Shown here piece by piece: positions 35,405 to 43,143 of a DNA stretch of 64,000 bases. Origin of the DNA: Thermotogales bacterium (GTDB lineage: Bacteria; Thermotogota; Thermotogae; Petrotogales; Kosmotogaceae); contig PWXG01000060.1 in the NCBI GenBank assembly GCA_003561215.1, positions 1 through 64,000 on the forward strand. The letters run 5' to 3'. The notes under the pieces are model-generated. The model saw only the letters and a program-made list of their open reading frames with translations, did no database searches and had not been told where the DNA came from. Both the position numbers and the translations under genes were made by a program. The first letter of the stretch is position 1; the number at the start of each line of letters is the position of its first letter.

Positions 35405-35431
35405 GAGTCCCCTCCTTCCATTTCTAGCACG

Positions 35432-35440
35432 ATTATACCA
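35432..35440 (-). promoter_or_regulatory. Extended -10 promoter for the nucleoside phosphorylase
   Basis: Minus-strand TGG-TATAAT is a perfect extended -10 located 28 bases upstream of the ATG. Confidence 0.6.
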
Positions 35441-35525
35441 AAATGTAGGCTTTCTGACTGAGATGAGCCAAGTTACGTCTTGCTGTCCTTTCGCTTCCTT
35501 CAAAGAATCACAACACAGAAAGCTG

Positions 35526-35534
35526 TGATATAAT
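35526..35534 (+). promoter_or_regulatory. Extended -10 promoter for proS
   Basis: TGA-TATAAT is a perfect extended -10, 46 bases before the proS ATG. It probably drives proS-ftsY-rrf2-coaD. Confidence 0.6.
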
Positions 35535-35579
35535 CACACTGAAAATGTCTGTTTATCAATATTTCGAGAGGAGAACCTC

Positions 35580-37325
35580 ATGCGTCTTTCACATTATTAT
35601 GTACCGACACTCAGAGAAGCACCTTCGGATGCTGACCTTATTAGCAGCAGACTACTCATCAGGGGAGGGTTCATCCGAAAGGTCGCATCAGGAGTATTCG
35701 TTTACCTGCCATTGGGCTTCAGAGTCCTGAAGAAAGTTGAACAGATTGTAAGAGAAGAGATGGAAAGAATCGGCTGTCACGAATTGCTGATGCCCATCAT
35801 GCAGCCTGCAGATATGTGGCATCTTTCAGGGCGTTGGGACGACTACGGTCCCGATATGATAAAGCTTCGAGATAGGCATAAGCGCGACTTCGCACTTGGT
35901 CCCACCCACGAGGAAATTATCACCACCACGCTCAAGCACGAACTGAACTCTTATAGACATCTCCCGATTGTGTTCTATCAGATCACAACGAAATTCAGGG
36001 ATGAGATAAGACCGAGGTTCGGGCTGATGAGAGCACGGGAATTTCTCATGAAAGATGCTTACAGCTTTCATGCCGACAATGACTCCTTCAAGAAGACATA
36101 CAGGGCTTTCTATTCAGCCTATTCGACGATCATGGAACGCATTGGCCTTCGGCACATTGTTGTCGAAGCAGATACTGGTGCGATCGGTGGTAGCGAATCG
36201 CACGAGTTCAATGTCATAGCAGACTCAGGAGAAGGGAAGCTGCTCTTTTGCGATTGTGGTTATGCAGCTAATGACGAAAAAGCCGAGTATGCCATTAGCG
36301 ACTCCACAGACACCGAAGAACCTCTCTCGCTTCAGAAGGTAGACACTCCTGATGTCAAGACAATCGAACAGGTTGCCCGGTTTCTTGACGTCGGTAGAGA
36401 ACGAATCGTCAAATCACTACTCTATAAAGGGAAGGACACCCAGATGATGGTCCTCTTAAGAGGCGACCAGGAGCTGAACGAGGCGAAACTACGTTCAAGA
36501 ACTGGCGATCAGACCCTCTCTCTGGTTCCCCCAGAGGAAGTTAGAAGCTTGTTGGGAGTTGAAGCGGGTTTTGTGGGACCAATAGACCTTCCTGATGGAT
36601 TTGAAATCGTCGGCGATTTCACTGTGAAGAGTTTGGGCAATATGATTGTTGGTGCTATGGAAAGGGATATGCATTACAAGAATGCCAGAACAGGACGCGA
36701 CTTCATTGTAGATCGCTGGGAAGACCTTAAAGTCGCGAAGCCGGGAGATCCGTGCCCCAAATGTGGAGAACCCCTGAAGCAAACCAGGGGAATAGAGCTA
36801 GGACACATTTTCAATCTGGGCACGAAATACTCGCAGTCTATGGGCGGTCTGTTCAGCTCTGAGAAGGGAGAGATGAAGCCTTATATAATGGGTTGCTACG
36901 GTTGGGGTATTTCCAGGACCATCAGTGCTGTTGTGGAACAGCTTCAAGACAACGACGGTATGATATGGCCACGGTCTGTCGCGCCATTTGAGATAATCGT
37001 ACTCCCGCTTCCTTCAAAGGATTCGGAGGCCTTTTCCTTTGCTGAGGATCTATACGAGCTGCTTCGTTCAAGAGGATACGAAGTGCTCATTGATGACAGA
37101 GATGTCTCACCGGGAATAAAGTTCAAGGATGCGGATCTGATCGGAATTCCTCTAAGGATAACCCTCGGCAGGAGTTTTTCAGAGAACAAGGTAGAGCTCA
37201 AGCTAAGAAACGAACCAACTCATATGAATGTGGACGTGTCTGGCGGAATCGAACCTCTGCTCGAAAAGGTTGAGAAACTCCTTGTCACCTTTGATCCGGC
37301 TTCCAAAGAAAGGGATCCCTCGTGA
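35580..37325 (+). CDS. proS: Prolyl-tRNA synthetase, bacterial type
   Basis: A 581-residue class II synthetase charging tRNA-Pro. N-terminal YYVPTLREAP, motif 2 region (FRDEIRPRFGLMRAREFLMKDAYSFH split by motif residues), the YbaK-like editing insertion in the middle (about 230-390), motif 3 region (GCYGWGISRTISAV) and a C-terminal anticodon-binding domain. Bacterial prolyl synthetases of this length keep the editing domain that clears Ala-tRNA-Pro. GAGGAGAA precedes ATG; its end overlaps the ftsY start by four bases. Confidence 0.96.
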   Translation: MRLSHYYVPTLREAPSDADLISSRLLIRGGFIRKVASGVFVYLPLGFRVLKKVEQIVREEMERIGCHELLMPIMQPADMWHLSGRWDDYGPDMIKLRDRHKRDFALGPTHEEIITTTLKHELNSYRHLPIVFYQITTKFRDEIRPRFGLMRAREFLMKDAYSFHADNDSFKKTYRAFYSAYSTIMERIGLRHIVVEADTGAIGGSESHEFNVIADSGEGKLLFCDCGYAANDEKAEYAISDSTDTEEPLSLQKVDTPDVKTIEQVARFLDVGRERIVKSLLYKGKDTQMMVLLRGDQELNEAKLRSRTGDQTLSLVPPEEVRSLLGVEAGFVGPIDLPDGFEIVGDFTVKSLGNMIVGAMERDMHYKNARTGRDFIVDRWEDLKVAKPGDPCPKCGEPLKQTRGIELGHIFNLGTKYSQSMGGLFSSEKGEMKPYIMGCYGWGISRTISAVVEQLQDNDGMIWPRSVAPFEIIVLPLPSKDSEAFSFAEDLYELLRSRGYEVLIDDRDVSPGIKFKDADLIGIPLRITLGRSFSENKVELKLRNEPTHMNVDVSGGIEPLLEKVEKLLVTFDPASKERDPS

Positions 37326-38218
37326 GCCTCTTCACAAGAATGAAGGAAGGGCTCCGCAGGAGCAGGGATTCTGTATTCAAGCGTGTACGCGACGTGCTTT
37401 CAGGTGACTCTCTCAGTAATACGATTGAAGAAGTTGAGGAGCTGTTAATACTATCCGATATGGGAGTCGAGACTGTAGAGTCAGTTACCTCCGCACTCAA
37501 AGAGAGAGCGAAACGCTCTGAACGACCACTGGGAGTTTTGAAAGCTATCCTTGTTGAAGAGCTGTCGATTTCCGCAGCCTGGAAAGATGCATCGTCCGAC
37601 ATGCCTTACGTGATCAGCGTTGTCGGCGTTAATGGAACTGGCAAGACGACCACAATCGGTAAACTGGCGCGAATGTACCGTGCCCAGGACAAGTCTGTAG
37701 TACTGGCTTCTGCAGATACTTTTAGAGCTGCAGCAGTTGAGCAGCTTAGGCACTGGTGTGACCTAACAGGAGCTGATTTCATCAGCCAGGGTCAGGGTGC
37801 GGATGCAGCCTCTGTTGCATATGATGCACTGAACCATGCATTGAGCAAGAAGAAGGACGTGGTAATAATCGATACTGCCGGCAGGCTCCATACCAGACAC
37901 AATCTTATGGAAGAACTGAAGAAGATCCATCGTGTCATTTCCAAGCTGGTTTCAGATGCCCCTCACGAGGTTCTCCTGGTTATTGACGCAAACACCGGCC
38001 AGAATGGACTGGCACAGGCTCGCAAATTCCTAGATGCGGTAAATGTTACAGGGATTGTGTTAACGAAGCTCGATGGAACTGCAAAAGGCGGTATTGTCTT
38101 TGCGATTATGAAAGAGCTGAATATTCCAGTCAAATACATCGGCATAGGTGAGAAGCTCGATGATCTTCGTCCTTTTGACCCTGAACTGTTCGTCGAGGCA
38201 CTGCTGAGCGCGGATTAA
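37322..38218 (+). CDS. ftsY: Signal recognition particle receptor FtsY
   Basis: A 298-residue SRP-type GTPase that docks ribosome-SRP complexes at the membrane. The N domain (about 1-85) lacks the long acidic extension seen in E. coli; the G domain has Walker A GVNGTGKT (102-109), ADTFRAAAVEQL, DTAGRL and TKLDGTAKGG. GTG start overlaps the proS stop (GTGA). Length is typical of thermophile FtsY. Confidence 0.96.
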   Translation: MSLFTRMKEGLRRSRDSVFKRVRDVLSGDSLSNTIEEVEELLILSDMGVETVESVTSALKERAKRSERPLGVLKAILVEELSISAAWKDASSDMPYVISVVGVNGTGKTTTIGKLARMYRAQDKSVVLASADTFRAAAVEQLRHWCDLTGADFISQGQGADAASVAYDALNHALSKKKDVVIIDTAGRLHTRHNLMEELKKIHRVISKLVSDAPHEVLLVIDANTGQNGLAQARKFLDAVNVTGIVLTKLDGTAKGGIVFAIMKELNIPVKYIGIGEKLDDLRPFDPELFVEALLSAD

Positions 38219-38233
38219 GTGGAGGTGTGAGCA

Positions 38234-38692
38234 ATGGGTTTCACTCTCAAGAGCAGCTACGCATTACGGGCACTTTATGAACTCGCTGTTGCAGCTGAAA
38301 AGGGCGAGGACAAACTGTCCCTCGTCGAAATAGTGAACAGAACTCCAATCCCTCGAGATTTTCTGGAAAAGATTTTCGGTGAGTTGCGGCAAGCAGGAAT
38401 CGTTCGGGCGATACGCGGGCGTTATGGCGGTTATGGACTGAAGATTCCTGCAGATCAAATATCCGTGCGGGATGTAATACTCAAACTCGATAACCCGCTG
38501 AATTCGTTCGAGTGTGTTCAGGAGAACGGTAAGTGCCTTCGCACGGAGGATTGCACTGTTAAGTACGTCTGGTTCAGGCTCTATAATGCCATGATGAAGG
38601 AACTTGGTGATATGACTCTGGCCGATCTAATCGGGCTCGGGCGTTCTATCGAGCAGAATCCTCCGAGTGTACTCAGGCTCCAGAAAGACTGA
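38234..38692 (+). CDS. Rrf2-family regulator with three cysteines
   Basis: A 152-residue winged-helix regulator of the Rrf2 family. The N-terminal DNA-binding domain ([23 protein letters not shown] wing) is followed by Cys94, Cys101 and Cys107, the spacing seen in members that bind an Fe-S cluster such as IscR. It may sense iron-sulfur status or redox state. GGAGGTG precedes ATG. It lies between ftsY and coaD, whose start is one base beyond its stop. No isc/suf operon is in the window, so its targets are unknown. Confidence 0.88.
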   Translation: MGFTLKSSYALRALYELAVAAEKGEDKLSLVEIVNRTPIPRDFLEKIFGELRQAGIVRAIRGRYGGYGLKIPADQISVRDVILKLDNPLNSFECVQENGKCLRTEDCTVKYVWFRLYNAMMKELGDMTLADLIGLGRSIEQNPPSVLRLQKD

Positions 38693-38693
38693 G

Positions 38694-39167
38694 ATGAAGG
38701 CGATATATCCGGGCTCCTTCGATCCGATAACGTTCGGCCACATTGATATTGTTAAGCGGGCTACTAGAGTTTTTGACGAGATCATCGTAGTCGTCATGAT
38801 GAATCCACATAAGAAGTACATGTTCTCTCTTGAAGAGAGACTCTCAATCGTCAGAAGATCGTTAAAAGGACTCGGTAGCATTGATGTCGATTCTCATGAA
38901 GGACTGCTCGTTGATTATGTCAGGGCAAGCAGCAGCAGAATTGTTATCCGCGGACTGAGGGCAATTTCTGACTTCGAAATGGAGCTTCAGCTGGCACATG
39001 CCAACAGGAGATTGTTGCATGACTTCGAGTCGATGTTTTTTATGACGGATACGAAGTACTCCTTCATCTCTTCATCGATCGTAAAGGAGATAATCAGTTT
39101 CGGAGGCGATGTATCAGAATGGGTACCTGATTTCGTCGTCAAAGCTTTCAAGAAGAAACTGCACTGA
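38694..39167 (+). CDS. coaD: Phosphopantetheine adenylyltransferase
   Basis: A 157-residue nucleotidyltransferase making dephospho-CoA from 4'-phosphopantetheine and ATP. The catalytic [11 protein letters not shown] motif, [20 protein letters not shown] and the C-terminal [11 protein letters not shown] are all as in the family. The open frame reaches back into the regulator gene, but family alignment places the start at ATG 38694, one base after the upstream stop. Confidence 0.96.
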   Translation: MKAIYPGSFDPITFGHIDIVKRATRVFDEIIVVVMMNPHKKYMFSLEERLSIVRRSLKGLGSIDVDSHEGLLVDYVRASSSRIVIRGLRAISDFEMELQLAHANRRLLHDFESMFFMTDTKYSFISSSIVKEIISFGGDVSEWVPDFVVKAFKKKLH

Positions 39168-39245
39168 ATTCATTAACATCATCGAGATCTTTCGAAACTT
39201 ACTGGCGATATAATTCTACTTGGACTAGCTGAAGGAGGGTACGAA

Positions 39246-39848
39246 ATGGCAAACATAACATCCGACATGGTCAAGAGGCTCCGTGAAATGACCAACGCCG
39301 GAATACTTGACTGTAAGAAAGCTCTAGAGGAAACTGACGGAGATTTTGAGAAGAGCAAGGAATACTTGCGGAAAAAGGGAATCATGAAAGCCGACAAAGT
39401 GTCCGGTCGGGAAGCTGCCGAGGGGATTCTCTATTCCTACATTCACCACAACAACAAGCTCGGCGTTATGCTTGAGTTGAATTGCAACACCGACTTTGTT
39501 GCAAGAACTGACGAATTCAGAGAACTTGCACACAAAATCTCTCTTCAGATCGCATCGATGGGCGCGCGGTGGGTTTCCAGGTCGGATATTCCTGAGGAAG
39601 TCACCGAGAAGGAGCGAGAAATCTACAGAGAACAGCTGAAAGATTCCGGGAAGCCCGAACATGTGGTTGGAAAAATCTTGGAAGGTAAAATTGATGCCTT
39701 CTATAGAGATAATACGCTCCTAGATCAAGAATATGTGTTCGAATCCGGCAAGACGATAAATGACCTTATCATCGAACTGATAGCAAAGACAGGTGAGAAT
39801 GTGAAGGTCAGTCGATTTGTCCGCTGGACTGTTGGTGGCGACGAGTAA
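39246..39848 (+). CDS. tsf: Translation elongation factor Ts
   Basis: A 200-residue EF-Ts, the nucleotide exchange factor for EF-Tu. The N-terminal UBA-like domain (MVKRLREMTNAGILDCKKAL) and the conserved core NTDFVARTDEF are intact; the protein is of the short thermophile form. GGAGGG precedes ATG, and a TATAAT at 39209-39214 may be its promoter. rpsB does not precede it here. A strong terminator follows. Confidence 0.96.
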   Translation: MANITSDMVKRLREMTNAGILDCKKALEETDGDFEKSKEYLRKKGIMKADKVSGREAAEGILYSYIHHNNKLGVMLELNCNTDFVARTDEFRELAHKISLQIASMGARWVSRSDIPEEVTEKEREIYREQLKDSGKPEHVVGKILEGKIDAFYRDNTLLDQEYVFESGKTINDLIIELIAKTGENVKVSRFVRWTVGGDE

Positions 39849-39876
39849 AAGGTGAGCAAACGCTCACCTTTTCTTT
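39847..39876 (+). terminator. Rho-independent terminator of tsf
   Basis: The stem AAAAGGTGAGC (39847-39857) with loop AAAC and GCTCACCTTTT (39862-39872) is a perfect hairpin followed by more T. It overlaps the last bases of tsf and lies just ahead of pyrH. Confidence 0.85.
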
Positions 39877-39889
39877 TGGGGGTGGCGCA

Positions 39890-40588
39890 GTGTACAAGAG
39901 GGTTTTACTCAAGCTAAGCGGTGAAGCTTTGAGTGGCAAAGACTCCAGAGGATTTGAAGTGGAGCGGCTGCAATTCCTCGTGAAGCAAGTGAAGCAGGTT
40001 GTCCAGGAACGAACCCAGCTGGGAATTGTGGTTGGTGCGGGGAACATCGTGAGAGGACGGGAAATTTCAGGGATGAGTACGGTCAGTGCTGACCACGTCG
40101 GAATGCTGGGAACCATGATTAATTCGCTTTTTCTTAAGGATACCTTCGTCAGGGCAGGTCTCAAGAGCGTTGCCTTATCGCATCTGCCTAGTTCGCCCGC
40201 CTTTCACGTGATGAACTACGACAAGGTGAATGAGATGCTTGACTCTGGCACCGTAGTCATATTCTCGGGAGGAACCTCTTTACCCTTTTTCACAACAGAT
40301 ACGGCGGCTGCTATGAGGGCTATAGAATTTGGTGCGAATGTCCTCATTAAGGGCACCAAGGTTGACGGGATATACTCGGCTGATCCAAACAAGAATCGGA
40401 ACGCAAAGAGGATTTCCAGGATCACTTTTACAGAGGCAATAGACAAACGTCTCGAAATAATGGACACAGAGGCTTTTTCACTATGCAGGCGATACAACAT
40501 CAGGATTATCGTTCTTAACATGTTTGGGGACGGCAATCTCTACGATGCTATAATGGGTAAGGACGTTGGAAGTATCGTTGAGCCCTAG
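39890..40588 (+). CDS. pyrH: UMP kinase
   Basis: A 232-residue amino-acid-kinase-fold UMP kinase. N-terminal [39 protein letters not shown] and [14 protein letters not shown] are family signatures. It makes UDP from UMP and is usually GTP-activated hexameric in bacteria. The start is GTG, 21 bases after the tsf terminator stem, so transcription across the hairpin or a promoter within tsf must feed it. Confidence 0.96.
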   Translation: MYKRVLLKLSGEALSGKDSRGFEVERLQFLVKQVKQVVQERTQLGIVVGAGNIVRGREISGMSTVSADHVGMLGTMINSLFLKDTFVRAGLKSVALSHLPSSPAFHVMNYDKVNEMLDSGTVVIFSGGTSLPFFTTDTAAAMRAIEFGANVLIKGTKVDGIYSADPNKNRNAKRISRITFTEAIDKRLEIMDTEAFSLCRRYNIRIIVLNMFGDGNLYDAIMGKDVGSIVEP

Positions 40589-40605
40589 AGGTGGAGGGGT
40601 TTTCT

Positions 40606-41898
40606 ATGTATGCACAGATAGTAGACGTTCTTGGTAGAGAGGTTCTTGATTCTCGCGGGACACCTACGGTAGAGGTCGAGGTATGGCTTGATGACGGGTC
40701 GATCGGTAAAGCGATAGTTCCTTCGGGAGCTTCTACAGGGCAATTTGAGGCGCTCGAATTGCGCGATGGCGACAAGAAAAGGTTTCTTGGCAAGGGAGTG
40801 CTGAAGGCTGTCGACAACGTAAATGACATAATCGCTCCAGAGGTTGTCGGTATGAATGCTTTCGATCAGACAGAGCTTGACAGAGTGCTTATTGAACTTG
40901 ACGGAACCGATGGAAAGAGCAAGCTCGGAGCAAACGCCATCCTGGGCGTTTCAATGGCAGTGGCGAGAGCAGCAGCGGAATGCATGGGAATGCCGCTGTA
41001 CAGGTATCTTGGTGGTTTTAACAGCAAGACACTTCCTGTACCCTTCATGAATATTATCAACGGAGGCCAGCACGCGGACAATAACCTTGATATCCAGGAA
41101 TTCATGATTGTTCCGGCAGGATTCAAGAACTTCTCAGATGCATTACGTGCAGGCGTCGAGGTCTTTCATCACCTGAAGAAGCTTCTGAAAGAAGATGGGC
41201 ACACCACTTCAGTTGGGGACGAGGGTGGTTTTGCGCCAAATCTTGCCAGTAATGAACAGGCAATCTCATACATAATCAAGGCTGTCGATGCAGCGGGATA
41301 CGAAATTGGTAAAGAGATTTTTATTGCTCTTGATAGTGCTGCGGATTCGTTCTTTGATGAAGATAAGAAAGTCTATCTTGTTGATGGTAAAGAGATGACA
41401 GCAGATGAACTTATCGCTTACTACGAGGGCCTCGTTTCTCGCTATCCTATTATCAGCCTGGAGGATCCCTTTTATGAAGAGGATTGGGATGCCTTCACCA
41501 AGTTGACCGAAAAGGTTGGAAGTAGGGTTCAAGTAGTTGGAGATGACCTATACGTAACCAATATTGACCGTCTGAAGAAAGGTATCGAAAAGAACTCCAG
41601 TAATTCGATCCTGATCAAGCTAAATCAGATAGGCTCTGTTACAGAGACCATTGACACGATATCTCATGCTCAGAAACGTCGACTGACATGTGTCATTTCT
41701 CATCGTTCAGGCGAGACCGAAGACACTTTCATTTCGCATCTCGCAGTTGCGACCAACGCAGGGATGATAAAGACCGGTTCTGCATCGAGAAGTGATCGAA
41801 TAGCCAAGTACAATGAGCTCCTGAGGATTGAGGAAGAACTCGGGGACTCCGCTTGTTTCCTTGGCAAAGATGCATTCTATATACTGGACAAAGACTGA
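40606..41898 (+). CDS. eno: Enolase
   Basis: A 430-residue enolase converting 2-phosphoglycerate to phosphoenolpyruvate. [15 protein letters not shown], the [10 protein letters not shown] loop, metal ligands in [11 protein letters not shown] and GDDLYVTN, the catalytic [11 protein letters not shown] and [12 protein letters not shown] are all visible. The run GTGGAGGGG lies before ATG 40606; the upstream ATG 40591 lacks spacing. Placed 17 bases after pyrH, it adds a second glycolytic locus to gap-pgk-tpi. Confidence 0.97.
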   Translation: MYAQIVDVLGREVLDSRGTPTVEVEVWLDDGSIGKAIVPSGASTGQFEALELRDGDKKRFLGKGVLKAVDNVNDIIAPEVVGMNAFDQTELDRVLIELDGTDGKSKLGANAILGVSMAVARAAAECMGMPLYRYLGGFNSKTLPVPFMNIINGGQHADNNLDIQEFMIVPAGFKNFSDALRAGVEVFHHLKKLLKEDGHTTSVGDEGGFAPNLASNEQAISYIIKAVDAAGYEIGKEIFIALDSAADSFFDEDKKVYLVDGKEMTADELIAYYEGLVSRYPIISLEDPFYEEDWDAFTKLTEKVGSRVQVVGDDLYVTNIDRLKKGIEKNSSNSILIKLNQIGSVTETIDTISHAQKRRLTCVISHRSGETEDTFISHLAVATNAGMIKTGSASRSDRIAKYNELLRIEEELGDSACFLGKDAFYILDKD

Positions 41899-41944
41899 CG
41901 CACTCACCACACTGCCTCATGAATAGATCTACTTGAGCGCGCAC

Positions 41945-41973
41945 TTGACCTGATTGACTCTAGAGGTTAGAAT
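41945..41973 (+). promoter_or_regulatory. Strong promoter for rpsO
   Basis: TTGACC (41945-41950) and TAGAAT (41968-41973) with an ideal 17-base spacer. Transcription should begin near 41980, leaving a ~58-base leader with a hairpin. Confidence 0.7.
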
Positions 41974-41993
41974 TGTGCGACCCCATACTCGGT

Positions 41994-42009
41994 CAGGGGA
42001 TACCCCCTG
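41994..42009 (+). promoter_or_regulatory. Leader hairpin upstream of rpsO
   Basis: CAGGGG and CCCCTG pair around ATAC within the predicted rpsO leader, about 17 bases before the ribosome binding site. S15 represses its own mRNA in several bacteria through leader structures, so this is a candidate S15 site; the assignment is speculative. Confidence 0.35.
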
Positions 42010-42038
42010 TCTTGGTTAGGAGGAGAAGGAGGAAAAGA

Positions 42039-42299
42039 ATGGAATTTGAGAAACAGGATGTTGTAAAGGACTACCAGCTTCACGACAAGGACACTGGATC
42101 AGTTGAAGTGCAGATAGCTCTTCTGACCGCAAGAATAAGGCATCTCACGGAACACCTGAAGAAACATCCCAAGGATTTTCACACTCGAAGAGGATTGCTT
42201 AAACTGGTTGGAAGACGTAGAAAAGTTCTGAGGTATGTAAAGAATAGTAAGCCTGAAGTCTATAAGGATCTTATTACCAAATTAGGCTTGCGAGGATAA
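42039..42299 (+). CDS. rpsO: 30S ribosomal protein S15
   Basis: An 86-residue S15, binding 16S rRNA early in small-subunit assembly. The conserved block [40 protein letters not shown] and RRKVLRYV is complete. AAGGAGG before ATG 42039 fixes the start; 22 codons of in-frame leader upstream are arginine-rich by chance. pnp, the common neighbour of rpsO, does not follow. Confidence 0.96.
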   Translation: MEFEKQDVVKDYQLHDKDTGSVEVQIALLTARIRHLTEHLKKHPKDFHTRRGLLKLVGRRRKVLRYVKNSKPEVYKDLITKLGLRG

Positions 42300-42310
42300 G
42301 GATTAGAGGC

Positions 42311-42332
42311 GCCCCCTTGTCGGGGGCTACCC
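42311..42332 (+). terminator. Possible terminator after rpsO
   Basis: GCCCCC and GGGGGC pair around TTGTC, but the following sequence (TACCCTTTCC) is a poor T-run. Moderate to weak candidate. Confidence 0.4.
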
Positions 42333-42395
42333 TTTCCAGTGCTTCTCCTGCTTGCTTCACTTCCCATGGTTGCTGGTCTTTGCGTCTTCCGCATG

Positions 42396-42424
42396 TTGAC
42401 GGCGTTAGCAAAATCTGGTATATT
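42396..42424 (+). promoter_or_regulatory. Strong promoter for the tRNA cluster
   Basis: TTGACG (42396-42401), 17-base spacer and TATATT (42419-42424) preceded by TGG, so both a near-consensus -35 and an extended -10. The first tRNA begins 11 bases later. Confidence 0.75.
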
Positions 42425-42434
42425 TTATCTGCTA

Positions 42435-42510
42435 CGGGGAGTAGCGCAGACGGAAGCGCGCCTGTCTTGGGCACAGGAGGTCGCTGGTTCAAGTCCAGTC
42501 TCCCCGACCA
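42435..42510 (+). tRNA. tRNA-Pro (anticodon TGG)
   Basis: A 76-base cloverleaf: acceptor CGGGGAG/CTCCCCG, anticodon stem CCTGT/ACAGG around CTTGGGC (TGG), T-loop GGTTCAAGTCC, discriminator A and encoded CCA. First of five tRNAs behind a strong promoter. Confidence 0.96.
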
Positions 42511-42518
42511 AAAACGAC

Positions 42519-42594
42519 GCGGCTGTAGCTCAACTGGTAGAGTATCGGCCTTCCAAGCCGAGGGTTGCGGGTTCGATCCCCGTCGGCCGCTCCA
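42519..42594 (+). tRNA. tRNA-Gly (anticodon TCC)
   Basis: Acceptor GCGGCTG/CGGCCGC, anticodon stem TCGGC/GCCGA around CTTCCAA (TCC), T-loop GGTTCGATCCC, encoded CCA. Its CCA directly abuts the first base of the next tRNA. Complements the tRNA-Gly(CCC) at 20.2 kb. Confidence 0.96.
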
Positions 42595-42670
42595 GCGCCC
42601 GTGGCTCAACGGATAGAGCATCGGACTTCTAATCCGAGGGTTGCAGGTTCGATTCCTGCCGGGCGCACCA
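42595..42670 (+). tRNA. tRNA-Arg (anticodon TCT)
   Basis: Acceptor GCGCCCG/CGGGCGC, anticodon stem TCGGA/TCCGA around CTTCTAA (TCT, reading AGA/AGG), T-loop GGTTCGATTCC, encoded CCA. No spacer separates it from the preceding tRNA-Gly. Very similar to the tRNA-Arg at 42767. Confidence 0.96.
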
Positions 42671-42681
42671 AAACGCCTCGT

Positions 42682-42758
42682 GGTGGCTGTAGCTCAGTTG
42701 GCAGAGCGCCTGACTGTGGATCAGGTGGTCGCGGGTTCAAATCCCGCCAGCCACCCCA
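42682..42758 (+). tRNA. tRNA-His (anticodon GTG)
   Basis: Acceptor GTGGCTG/CAGCCAC with an encoded extra G at the -1 position (42682) facing discriminator C, the hallmark of tRNA-His. Anticodon stem CCTGA/TCAGG around CTGTGGA (GTG). Encoded CCA. Confidence 0.96.
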
Positions 42759-42766
42759 GTTTTTTG

Positions 42767-42843
42767 GCGTCCGTGGCTCAATTGGACAGAGCATCGGACT
42801 TCGGATCCGAAGGTTGCAGGTTCGACTCCTGCCGGGCGCACCA
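42767..42843 (+). tRNA. tRNA-Arg (anticodon TCG)
   Basis: Acceptor GCGTCCG/CGGGCGC (one T-G pair), anticodon stem TCGGA/TCCGA around CTTCGGA (TCG, reading CGA and perhaps CGG), T-loop GGTTCGACTCC, encoded CCA. It shares most of its sequence with tRNA-Arg(TCT) 100 bases upstream, suggesting duplication. Confidence 0.94.
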
Positions 42844-42875
42844 TGAAACCAGATCGCCGAGGGAGGTAACAGAGG

Positions 42876-43139
42876 ATGGAGATTCTCAAAGTAGCATCGA
42901 AGTCCAAACCCAATGCTGTTGCTGGTGCTTTAGCCGGAGTCATCCGAGAGAGAGGGATTGTTGAGCTGCAGGCGATTGGTGCAGGTGCAGTCAATCAATG
43001 CATTAAGGCAGTGGCCATAGCAAGGGGCTATCTTGCACCCAGTGGGGTCGATCTCGTGTCTTACCCATCATTTTCGGACGTAGAGATTGAAGGCGAGGTT
43101 AGAACGGCAATCAGGTTGCTTGTCAAACCCAGAGAGTAA
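42876..43139 (+). CDS. spoVS: Stage V sporulation protein S (SpoVS) family
   Basis: An 87-residue SpoVS protein: EILKVASKSKPNAVAGALAG, ELQAIGAGAVNQCIKAVAIA and VSYPSFSDVEIEGEVRTAIR cover the whole family. SpoVS is an Alba-like fold, possibly nucleic-acid binding; in Bacillus it affects spore coat and septation, but Thermotogae do not sporulate. GGGAGGTAACA precedes ATG. It begins 32 bases after the last tRNA with no promoter or terminator between, so it is probably read through from the tRNA promoter. It converges with the GH13 gene, four bases apart. Confidence 0.95.
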   Translation: MEILKVASKSKPNAVAGALAGVIRERGIVELQAIGAGAVNQCIKAVAIARGYLAPSGVDLVSYPSFSDVEIEGEVRTAIRLLVKPRE

Positions 43140-43143
43140 CTCT

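Noticed and set aside
42317-42994. Several 60-115 residue open frames across the tRNA cluster on both strands
   Set aside because: They translate tRNA genes (repeated arginine/serine-rich patterns typical of tRNA read-through) and have no ribosome binding sites.
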